DNA of 5,175 nt from Actinomycetes bacterium (GTDB taxonomy: Bacteria; Actinomycetota; Acidimicrobiia; Acidimicrobiales; Palsa-688). Below, piece after piece: positions 1 to 5,175 of the stretch. The notes beneath the pieces are model-generated. The model was not told the origin of the DNA. It did not search any database and worked only from the letters and a program-made list of their open reading frames with translations. The DNA is taken from positions 1 to 5,175 of the forward strand of contig JAKACE010000171.1 of NCBI GenBank assembly GCA_021821705.1, written 5' to 3'. Each line of letters opens with the position of its first letter. Positions within the stretch are counted from its first letter, which is position 1. The position numbers and the translations under genes were made by a program.

Positions 1-1
1 C

Positions 2-796
2 GCTCCCGGGGATGGGCACGCCCTGCACGGCCGGCGACCGGCGCGTGCCGCTGTCACGAGCGTGTTCTCGCCCAAGGGGGGGGTGGGCAAGTCTGTCCTG
101 GCCGTGAACCTGGCCACAGCCCTGGCCCAGGCTTCCGGGCAGCCGGTCGCCATCCTCGACCTGGACCTGCAGTTCGGCGACGTGTCGGTCATGATGCGCC
201 TGCAGCCGGCCCACACTTTGAGTGACGCCATCTCGGCCGGGGACCTGCTGGACGAGACCCTGCTGAGGAGCTTCCTGGTGCGCCACGACAAGAGCGGTGT
301 GTACGTGCTCGGGGCGCCGACGTCACCCTCCGAGGCCGACCAGGTCGAGCCGGCCACGATATTGCGCGTGCTCGAGCTGATGCGCGACATGTTCGCCCAC
401 GTGGTGATCGACACCCCTCCCCACCTCAGTGAGGTGGTGCTCCAGGCGGTGGCCGAGAGTGACCTCGTCGCCTTCCTCGTCGCCATGGACGTGCCATCGG
501 TGAAGAACGCCCGTCTCGGGCTCCAGGCCTTCGAGCTCCTCCGCCTGCCCATGGACAAGGTCGTCCTGGTCCTCAACCGGGCCGACTCCAAGGTCTACCT
601 CACCCCCCACGACGTCGAGCGGGCACTCGAGCTACGGGTACACCTCAGCCTTCCCTCCGACCCCGTGGTCCCCCAGTCGATCAACCAGGGGGTGCCGGTC
701 CAGATCGCCTACCCGCGGTCCCGGTTCGCCGGGCAGGTGGCGCAGTTGGCCGGGATCGTCATGTCCCGGGCCGAGCAGTCGGCGCTCGAGAAATGA
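2..796 (+). CDS. cpaE: CpaE/TadZ-like pilus-localisation ATPase (5' partial)
   Basis: MinD/ParA-superfamily P-loop ATPase of the Tad pilus, which in studied systems positions the assembly machine at the membrane or pole. The frame is open to the window's left edge, so the start is off-window. Numbering the 264 visible residues from base 2, the deviant Walker A KGGVGKS is at 25-31, the CpaE-typical LDLDLQFGD at 52-60, the Walker B-like VVIDTPP at 134-140 and the nucleotide-base motif LNRAD at 191-195. The GTG at 62 could be mistaken for a start, but it is an internal valine: the preceding residues ARAAVTS form the beta strand that leads into the P-loop. CpaE proteins usually carry an N-terminal receiver-like domain of roughly 100-150 residues, presumably just upstream. 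The stop overlaps the cpaF ATG by 4 bases. A generic MinD/ParA is less likely given the cpaF neighbour and the LQFGD motif. Confidence 0.92.
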   Translation, partial: APGDGHALHGRRPARAAVTSVFSPKGGVGKSVLAVNLATALAQASGQPVAILDLDLQFGDVSVMMRLQPAHTLSDAISAGDLLDETLLRSFLVRHDKSGVYVLGAPTSPSEADQVEPATILRVLELMRDMFAHVVIDTPPHLSEVVLQAVAESDLVAFLVAMDVPSVKNARLGLQAFELLRLPMDKVVLVLNRADSKVYLTPHDVERALELRVHLSLPSDPVVPQSINQGVPVQIAYPRSRFAGQVAQLAGIVMSRAEQSALEK

Positions 797-2310
797 CAGC
801 GGACAGGGCGCGCTGGTCGGGAAACGGCACGGCGGGCAACCGCCTGTTCGGTGCCAAGAACGCCGAGCCCGCACGGGAGGAGGCAGAGCCCGCCGACAGC
901 GGGGCGGCCAGGCCGTCCCGGGGGGTCGGTGAGAGCCTCTACGCCCGGCTCCGGGAGGGGTTGCCCTCCGCCGACCCGAGGGCGGGGGTGCTCGAAGCAG
1001 TGCGCGAACGGGTCCACCGCCTGGTGATATCCGAGCTGGGACCGGTCTTCTACGGCAGCCAGTTCGACCAGGACGAGCTGCGTGCCCGGGTCGAGCGCAT
1101 AGTCCAGGCCGCCCTGCGGGCCGAGAAGACGACCATGTCGGCCCTCGAGGCGGCCGGAGTCGCCCGGAGCGTGACCGACGACGTCCTCGGCTACGGGCCG
1201 ATCGAGCCCCTGCTCCAGGACCCTTCGATCTCCGAGATCATGGTCAACGGCCCGGACCGGGTCTACATCGAGCGCAGCGGCAAGATCCTCCCCACCAAGG
1301 TCTCGTTCCTGGACGAGGCCCACCTGCGCCACGTGACCGGTCGGATCGTGGCCGAGGTGGGGCGCCACATCGACGAGTCCTCCCCAATGGTGGACGCCCG
1401 CCTTGCGGACGGGTCGCGGGTCAACGCCGTGTACCCGCCCCTTGCGGTCGGCGGCCCGTTCCTCACCATCCGCAAGTTCGCGGCCGAACCCTTCAGCTTG
1501 GACGACCTGGTCGGCTTCGCCACGGTCACCCCTCAGGTGGCGCAGCTGCTCCAGGCCTGCGTGCAGGGCAGGGCCAACATCCTGGTGTCCGGGGGGGCCA
1601 GCACGGGCAAGACCACCATGCTGAACGTGCTGTCGTCCTTCATCCCCTCGGACGAGCGCATCGTGACGATCGAGGACGCCAAGGAGCTGCAGCTTCGCCA
1701 GCGGCACATCCTCTCACTGGAGTCACGCCCGCCCAACACCGAGGGCAAGGGCGAGGTGACGATCAGGGACCTGCTCCGCAACGCCCTGCGGATGCGGCCG
1801 GACCGGATAATCATCGGCGAGTGCCGCTCCGGTGAGGCCTTCGACATGCTGCAGGCGATGAACACGGGCCATGACGGCTCCCTGACGACGGTACACGCCA
1901 ATAGCCCCCGTGACGCCCTGGCCCGGGTGGAGACCATGACCCTGATGGCCGGCTTCGACCTCCCGGTGCGCGCCGTACGGGAGCAGATCTCCTCTGCCCT
2001 GGACCTGGTCGTGCACCTGGCCCGTCTGCGTGACGGTACCCGCCGGGTGACGCATGTGACCGAAGTGGGCCACATGGAGGGGGACACGGTGCTCCTGCAG
2101 GACGTCTTCGTCTTTGACTACCGTTCCGGCGCCAGCAGTGCGCATCCAGCTGGGCCGGGCCGTCTGGTGGCGACCGGGCTGAGGCCCCGCCTCACGGACC
2201 GGCTGGCCGACCGGGGCGTGCAGGTGAACCCCGCCATCTTCGAGCCTGAGACGGGCGAGGTGGAGCGGCCGCGGCCCCACCAGCCGCCTCAGCGCGGGTG
2301 GCGACCGTGA
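793..2310 (+). CDS. cpaF: CpaF/TadA pilus-assembly motor ATPase
   Basis: Hexameric secretion ATPase of the GspE/VirB11 superfamily (T2SSE domain) that powers Tad pilus assembly from the cytoplasmic face of the membrane. It has 505 residues. A variable, probably disordered head (about 1-45) precedes an N-terminal helical/sensor domain with GYGPIEPLL (133-141) and SEIMVNG (147-153). The motor domain has DARLADGSRVNAVYPP (201-216), Walker A GGASTGKTT (267-275), the Asp box TIEDAKELQ (292-300), Walker B DRIIIGECR (337-345, catalytic Glu343) and the His box TGHDGSLTTVHAN (358-370). All catalytic motifs are intact. The C-terminal GLRPRLTDRLADRGV (462-476) matches the usual CpaF ending, followed by a Pro/Arg-rich tail. 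The start is the ATG of an ATGA overlap with cpaE, with no strong Shine-Dalgarno, so translation is probably coupled. The end overlaps the tadB start. This is the most secure call in the window. Confidence 0.97.
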   Translation: MTADRARWSGNGTAGNRLFGAKNAEPAREEAEPADSGAARPSRGVGESLYARLREGLPSADPRAGVLEAVRERVHRLVISELGPVFYGSQFDQDELRARVERIVQAALRAEKTTMSALEAAGVARSVTDDVLGYGPIEPLLQDPSISEIMVNGPDRVYIERSGKILPTKVSFLDEAHLRHVTGRIVAEVGRHIDESSPMVDARLADGSRVNAVYPPLAVGGPFLTIRKFAAEPFSLDDLVGFATVTPQVAQLLQACVQGRANILVSGGASTGKTTMLNVLSSFIPSDERIVTIEDAKELQLRQRHILSLESRPPNTEGKGEVTIRDLLRNALRMRPDRIIIGECRSGEAFDMLQAMNTGHDGSLTTVHANSPRDALARVETMTLMAGFDLPVRAVREQISSALDLVVHLARLRDGTRRVTHVTEVGHMEGDTVLLQDVFVFDYRSGASSAHPAGPGRLVATGLRPRLTDRLADRGVQVNPAIFEPETGEVERPRPHQPPQRGWRP

Positions 2311-3482
2311 GGAGGGCCGTCAACGGGCCCTGGCACGGGCTGCTGGCGCACTTCGACCGGCTGCGTAGCCCGCTTGGGGCCGCGCTGCTCGCTGGGGCCG
2401 TCGCGCTCCTCCTGGTGCTGTGGGCCCTGCACCGCCAAAGGACGAGGAAGTTGGCGGGGCACAGGCGCTCGGGCACACCAGGGCCCAGGTTCGACGCTGG
2501 GCGCCTGCTGCGCACGGCCCTACCGGTGAGGCCGGCGCTGCCAGGGCACCGGCGGTTGCGGGCCCACGGCCCGGGGGTGCTGCTGCGCCGTCGACGGTCG
2601 CCCGACCTGGTCCAGGTTCTGGAGCCCTACCGCCTGGTGCCCCGCCCATCCCAGGAGGACGAGGAGGGGTGGGCACTGATCACCGTACCGGCGCTGAAGA
2701 GGCTGTCCCTGGCCCTGGAGGGGCTGGCCGTCCGGGTCGGCATCAGCCGGCGCCTCGGGCTCCTGGTCGACCGGGCGGGAGCCCGGACGCGCCTGGGCGA
2801 GCTGTTGGCGGTGTGGCTTGTCGCGGGAGCCCTGCTCATGGGCCTCGGCTGGGTGCTCGCCGGCCTCGTGGGCACAGCGACCGTCGGGGTACTGGTCGTC
2901 GTCGTGCCGCCTGCCGGGCTGCAGGCGGCAGCCGACCGCAGGGCGCGCCTGTTCGCCACTCAGCTCCCTGACGTGCTCAAGTTGACCGCTAGCTCCCTGC
3001 GGGCGGGCTTCTCGCTCCTCCAGGGCCTGGAAGCCGTTACCCGCCAGCTGCGAGAGCCCTCAGCCGGGGAACTGCAACGGGCCCTGACCGAGGCCCGCCT
3101 GGGCCGGCCGGTGGAGGATGCACTGGAGGCGGCCGCCGCCCGCATCCGCAACCGGGACTTCACCGAGAGCGTCGCCGCGGTCAGGATCCAGCAGGAGGCG
3201 GGCGGCAACCTGGCGTCCTTGTTCGACACGCTTGCGGCGACCATGGTCCAGCGCCTGCGGTTGCGCCGCGAGGTGCGCACTCTCACCGCGGAGGGCCGCA
3301 TGACCGCCTACATCCTGGGCGCTATGCCACTTGCCCTTGGCTTGCTGATCTTCGTCGTAAACCGGGCGTACATTCTCGAGCTGTTCCACAGCCTGCCCGG
3401 TAAGGCCATGTTGGTCGGTGGCCTGGTACTGCAGGTCGTCGGCTTCATGTGGATGTACCGGATCGTCAAGATCGAGACCTAG
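2298..3482 (+). CDS. tadB: TadB-like inner-membrane platform protein (T2SSF domain)
   Basis: Polytopic platform protein that pairs with TadC and is driven by CpaF. Numbered from GTG 2298 (394 aa), a first hydrophobic segment lies at about 25-44, followed by an Arg-rich cytoplasmic linker (45-130) ending in LEPYRLVPRP and an acidic patch. The family-like RRLGLLVDRAGARTRLGELL (151-170) precedes two adjacent membrane segments (about 169-189 and 191-207). The T2SSF domain begins at LFATQLPDVLKLTASSLRAG (218-237) and includes RIQQEAGGNLASLFDTLA (296-313) and AEGRMTAYILGAMP (331-344). Two closing membrane segments are at about 337-354 and 371-387. The start is uncertain: GTG 2298 overlaps cpaF by 13 bases, while GTG 2307 (391 aa) forms a 4-base GTGA overlap like the ATGA at the cpaE/cpaF and tadC/tadE junctions. 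Neither has a good Shine-Dalgarno. TadB rather than TadC is chosen from gene order and the AGGNLA...AEGRMTA signature. Confidence 0.93.
   Translation: MATVRRAVNGPWHGLLAHFDRLRSPLGAALLAGAVALLLVLWALHRQRTRKLAGHRRSGTPGPRFDAGRLLRTALPVRPALPGHRRLRAHGPGVLLRRRRSPDLVQVLEPYRLVPRPSQEDEEGWALITVPALKRLSLALEGLAVRVGISRRLGLLVDRAGARTRLGELLAVWLVAGALLMGLGWVLAGLVGTATVGVLVVVVPPAGLQAAADRRARLFATQLPDVLKLTASSLRAGFSLLQGLEAVTRQLREPSAGELQRALTEARLGRPVEDALEAAAARIRNRDFTESVAAVRIQQEAGGNLASLFDTLAATMVQRLRLRREVRTLTAEGRMTAYILGAMPLALGLLIFVVNRAYILELFHSLPGKAMLVGGLVLQVVGFMWMYRIVKIET
2307..2310 (+). promoter_or_regulatory. GTGA stop/start overlap, cpaF-tadB
   Basis: The cpaF TGA (2308-2310) overlaps a GTG (2307-2309) that is in frame with tadB. 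It mirrors the ATGA overlaps at 793-796 (cpaE/cpaF) and 4443-4446 (tadC/tadE), so it is a credible alternative tadB start to GTG 2298. Termination-reinitiation coupling is inferred; no convincing Shine-Dalgarno precedes either codon. Confidence 0.5.
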
Positions 3483-3486
3483 GGCC

Positions 3487-4446
3487 ATGCTCCCGGTCGC
3501 CCTGTACCTGGTGGTCGCTGCGGCGCTGACCGCAGGGGCAGTTGTGCTGTACCTGCAACGTGGGCCACGCCGGGCGGCGCTCGCCACACTGCGGGTCGCG
3601 ACCTCCGCCGCGCGGGCCTCGACCAGCCAGCGGGAGAGCGTGGGCAGGGATGCTGAAGTACCTCCTGGGAGGGAGGGCGACCGGGCCCACGGCTTGGCTG
3701 TGCTCGCAGCCCCCCTGGCGAGCGCGCTGGCGCGTCCGGCACGGCACCTGGTGCCGGCGAGCTATGCCACCAACGCACAGCGCCGGCTCACACTCGCCGG
3801 CCGGGACCGCTCCGTCGACTTCGAGCGCTTCATGGCTCTGCGCCTAGCGTCCTTCCTGGCGGTGGTGCCCTCTTTTGTGGCCATCGCCCTGGCCGGGCTG
3901 CCCGGCATGTACGGCCTGCTGCTCTTCCTTCTCAGCCTCTCGGTGCTCGTCCTTGGGCCGGAGGCGTGGCTGGACCGTGCCCTCGGCCGCAGGCAGGGAG
4001 CGGTCCGCAGGGACCTGCCTGCGATGCTCGAACTGCTGATGATAAGCGTCGAGGCAGGGCTGGCGTTCGACCAAGCCCTGGCCCGAGCGGCCGGCTCGGT
4101 CCCCGGCCCGCTGGGCGAGGAGTTCGCACGTTTCCTGGGGGAGGTGCGCATGGGTGCCGACCACCGGAGCGCGCTGGAGGCTATCGACCGGCGCACAGAC
4201 ATAGACGAACTGCGTTCGTTCCTGATGGCACTGGTGCAGGCGGAGACGTTTGGGGTCTCGGTCGCCGCCATACTGCGCTCCCAGGCGGAGCAGGCCCGGA
4301 CCGCCCAGCGCCAGCACGTCCAGGAGGAGGCGCAGAAGGCCCCGGTCAAGATGCTCTTCCCGCTTGTCTTCTGCGTCCTGCCCGCACTGTTCATCGTCGT
4401 CGCCGGGCCTGCGGGCATCGAGATATACCGGACGTTGGTCAAATGA
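3487..4446 (+). CDS. tadC: TadC-like inner-membrane platform protein (T2SSF domain)
   Basis: Second T2SSF-family platform protein, 319 aa, expected to form a membrane complex with TadB above the CpaF motor. A first membrane segment lies at about 3-23. A basic/Ala-rich linker contains LVPASYATNAQRRLTLAG (88-105), the linker motif common in TadC proteins. Membrane segments follow at about 117-137 and 140-157. The T2SSF domain starts at RRDLPAMLELLMISVEAGLA (174-193). The C-terminal EAQKAPVKMLFPLVFCVLPA (281-300) is the TadC hallmark, and a final membrane segment runs through about 289-308. ATG 3487 is chosen because it lies 4 bases after the tadB stop and opens directly into the first membrane segment. 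An upstream in-frame ATG at 3418 would add 23 Cys/Ser/Arg-rich residues inside tadB and is unlikely. The stop is embedded in an ATGA overlap with the next gene. Confidence 0.93.
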   Translation: MLPVALYLVVAAALTAGAVVLYLQRGPRRAALATLRVATSAARASTSQRESVGRDAEVPPGREGDRAHGLAVLAAPLASALARPARHLVPASYATNAQRRLTLAGRDRSVDFERFMALRLASFLAVVPSFVAIALAGLPGMYGLLLFLLSLSVLVLGPEAWLDRALGRRQGAVRRDLPAMLELLMISVEAGLAFDQALARAAGSVPGPLGEEFARFLGEVRMGADHRSALEAIDRRTDIDELRSFLMALVQAETFGVSVAAILRSQAEQARTAQRQHVQEEAQKAPVKMLFPLVFCVLPALFIVVAGPAGIEIYRTLVK

Positions 4447-5084
4447 ACCGGTGGTGGGCTGCTCCGCTCGCTGCCGGCACGGGGCCGGAGAGGCGAGGCC
4501 GCGCCGGGTGCCCGGGGATGGGCAAGCGGTCGGGCCGGTGGGGTGGCGAGAGGGGTGCCGCGCTGGTGGAGTTCGCCCTGGTGTTACCGATATTCGCTCT
4601 GATGCTGTTCGGGATGGTGCAGTACGGCCTGGTGTTCGCCGGGTGGGCCCAGCTGCGCAACTCGTCCCAATCGGCTGCCCGTCTTGTCGCCATGGGGGAC
4701 ACAGGTTGTCCCGGCAACAGCCCCTGCAACAGCGCCGCCCTCTGCACCGACATCACCGGCCAGAGCATCCCCCCCGACCTGTATACCCAGGACATGGTGT
4801 GTGAGGTGCAGGACCAGGTGGGGACCCCGGTAGGGGCGACGGGGCAGCCGGAGGTCGCGTTGTACCTACCTGGCGACGGGACGGTCAAAGTCTGCGTACA
4901 GATCCTCGCCCAGTCGGTCACCGGCTTCTTCCCGCCCGTCCATCTCTCCGCCGATGCACAGATGTACCTGGAGCCGCCCGGTGCGCACCGCCGTCACCAT
5001 GATCATGGTGACGGACACGGTGGAGGGGTGCTACAGAACTACAACCCCTACTCACCACCGCTGGCAGGCTGCAGTGGTGGCTGA
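4443..5084 (+). CDS. tadE: TadE-like minor pilin with atypical His-rich tail
   Basis: TadE-family pseudopilin of the Tad machinery, 213 aa from ATG 4443. A basic leader ends in GGERG (34-38), followed by the TadE signature AALVEFALVLPIFALMLFGM (39-58), a single membrane helix running to about residue 67. This gives a prepilin-type site G38|AALVEF with Glu at +5. The rest should be extracytoplasmic: it has C-x5-C-x5-C (Cys89, 95, 101) plus Cys120, Cys151 and Cys210, and the TadE-like closing stretch LSADAQMYLEP (168-178). The last ~35 residues are unusual: HRRHHDHGDGH (182-192), then Gly-rich, then NYNPYSPP (199-206). The start is ambiguous. ATG 4443 makes an ATGA overlap with tadC and a 38-residue leader; ATG 4518 would give a conventional 13-residue leader, but with no obvious spaced Shine-Dalgarno. 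A TTA leucine codon occurs at 4584-4586. TadF is an alternative label within the same family. Confidence 0.86.
   Translation: MNRWWAAPLAAGTGPERRGRAGCPGMGKRSGRWGGERGAALVEFALVLPIFALMLFGMVQYGLVFAGWAQLRNSSQSAARLVAMGDTGCPGNSPCNSAALCTDITGQSIPPDLYTQDMVCEVQDQVGTPVGATGQPEVALYLPGDGTVKVCVQILAQSVTGFFPPVHLSADAQMYLEPPGAHRRHHDHGDGHGGGVLQNYNPYSPPLAGCSGG
4554..4574 (+). other. Predicted prepilin-type cleavage motif in TadE
   Basis: These codons encode G-A-A-L-V-E-F (residues 38-44), the G|xxxxEF pattern cut by Tad prepilin peptidases in TadE/TadF pseudopilins, followed directly by a hydrophobic helix. The pattern is visible in the sequence; cleavage is inferred from the family, and no peptidase gene is in this window. 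Confidence 0.7.
4991..5014. repeat. Perfect 24-bp palindrome within the 3' end of tadE
   Basis: Two 12-base arms, CCGTCACCATGA and its exact reverse complement, meet with no spacer. As RNA this could fold into a 10-bp stem closed by a GATC loop. Outside it, CACCG (4986-4990) is complementary to CGGTG (5018-5022), extending the stem by 5 bp past a 3-base ACA bulge on one side. It encodes Arg183-Gly191 of the TadE His-rich tail. There is no T-run after it, so it is not an intrinsic terminator. A protein-binding operator, an mRNA structure, or an insertion remnant are all possible. Confidence 0.9.
5063..5068 (+). promoter_or_regulatory. Possible ribosome binding site for the tadG-like gene
   Basis: GGCAGG lies 5 bases before GTG 5074 and 8 bases before GTG 5077. 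It is a partial match to the anti-Shine-Dalgarno complement and is the best candidate near this junction. It supports, weakly, a start that overlaps the end of tadE. Confidence 0.35.
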
Positions 5085-5175
5085 AGGCCGCTCGGCCCTC
5101 CCGTCCGGCAGGAGGGCGCACGACGAACACGGCTTCGCCCTCGTCCTGTTCGCTTTGTCGCTGACCACATTGGCC
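5077..5175 (+). CDS. TadE/TadG-like pilus-assembly protein (3' partial)
   Basis: Start of another pilus-assembly protein, cut by the right edge. From GTG 5077 the visible residues are a polar, basic leader (VAEGRSALPSGRRAHDEHG) and then the hydrophobic FALVLFALSLTTLA. This resembles the DERGAALVLVALSL-type N-terminus of TadE/G-like proteins that follow tadE in actinobacterial Tad operons. It lacks the Glu at +5 relative to the Gly, which fits TadG-like rather than true pseudopilin processing. The start is inferred: GTG 5077 (or adjacent GTG 5074) overlaps the tadE stop by a few bases, in keeping with the rest of the operon, and a partial Shine-Dalgarno GGCAGG lies 5-8 bases upstream. The frame is also open further upstream, with ATG at 4954, 4999 and 5005, so a longer protein overlapping tadE is possible. 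Only about 33 residues are visible, so the product name is tentative. Confidence 0.62.
   Translation, partial: MAEGRSALPSGRRAHDEHGFALVLFALSLTTLA
5096..5116. repeat. Small GC-rich hairpin at the tadE/tadG-like junction
   Basis: CCCTCC (5096-5101) can pair with GGAGGG (5111-5116) across a 9-base loop. An adjacent mini-repeat GGCCG-CT-CGGCC (5086-5097) shares its last two bases with the left arm. The arms are short and could arise by chance in such GC-rich DNA. The structure lies within the predicted start of the last gene, with no T-run. Confidence 0.3.

Noticed and set aside
421..437. 8-bp inverted repeat (CCACCTCA, one spacer base, TGAGGTGG) in cpaE
   Set aside because: An 8-bp near-palindrome is expected about by chance in 5 kb of this composition, and it covers conserved coding right after the Walker B-like motif.
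709..1707. Long antisense open frame (about 330 codons) opposite the start of cpaF
   Set aside because: It mirrors the GC-rich third positions of cpaF, its translation is low-complexity with many Gly/Arg/His and no domain pattern, and cpaF on the other strand is unmistakable.
2420..2971. Alternative + strand open frame inside tadB
   Set aside because: The product is Ala/Gly/Pro/Arg-rich with no membrane or domain pattern. The tadB frame here carries membrane segments and family motifs.
3418..3486. Earlier ATG start for tadC
   Set aside because: It would add a Cys/Ser/Arg-rich peptide overlapping the tadB C-terminus. ATG 3487 leads directly into the first membrane helix.
3966..4442. Upstream extension of the tadE frame into tadC
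   Set aside because: This stretch is a shadow of tadC with Gly/Pro/Arg-rich content. The TadE signature and the ATGA junction place the real start at 4443 or 4518.
4511..4524. 14-base direct repeat shared with positions 5-18 (CCCGGGGATGGGCA)
   Set aside because: One pair of identical 14-mers is plausible by chance in GC-rich DNA. The two copies are in different reading frames and contexts, with no further similarity around them.
4986..5022. Intrinsic terminator at the palindrome
   Set aside because: There is no T-rich tract after either arm, and coding continues through it into the next pilus gene.
1..5175. CRISPR array, tRNA/rRNA, insertion sequence or defence genes
   Set aside because: No spaced repeats, cloverleaf-like sequence, transposase or defence motifs were seen; the window is almost fully occupied by the six Tad genes.

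Overview
The window lies inside a tad (tight adherence, type IVc/Flp pilus) assembly operon. All genes are on the + strand and tightly packed. Base composition is very GC-rich, with G/C-dominated third codon positions. The ATPase, two-platform-protein and minor-pilin order and the absence of any secretin gene in the visible part fit a high-GC Gram-positive actinobacterium; this host assignment is an inference. Nine in-frame ATA isoleucine codons argue mildly against a Streptomyces-like host. I cannot assign a class or genus.

Layout. Bases 2-796 hold the C-terminal ATPase part of a CpaE/TadZ-like MinD-family protein whose N-terminus is off-window. Bases 793-2310 are cpaF (tadA), the assembly motor ATPase. 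Bases 2298-3482 are tadB and 3487-4446 are tadC, the paired inner-membrane platform proteins with T2SSF domains. Bases 4443-5084 are a TadE-like minor pilin with a clear G|xxxxEF processing motif. From about 5077 to the window end there is the start of a second TadE/G-like pilus-assembly protein, cut by the edge. Four of the five junctions are overlaps (ATGA, GTGA or longer) and the fifth is a 4-base gap. I see no intergenic space for a promoter and no terminator, so the genes are probably co-transcribed and translationally coupled.

How they work together (established for Tad systems): CpaE localises the machine, CpaF hydrolyses ATP and drives the TadB/TadC platform, and the platform extrudes Flp pilin. 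TadE/TadG-type pseudopilins are processed by a prepilin peptidase and act as minor or initiating subunits. The flp pilin, prepilin peptidase and CpaB/RcpC-type genes are not in this window and would be expected next to it.

The core is a recognisable, ordinary Tad operon, not a new system. The features that stand out are at the 3' end of tadE. A perfect 24-bp palindrome (4991-5014) encodes part of an atypical His/Gly-rich C-terminal tail. The downstream reading frame has start codons inside that palindrome. The only in-frame TTA leucine codon in the window lies in tadE, and its predicted exported domain contains six cysteines.
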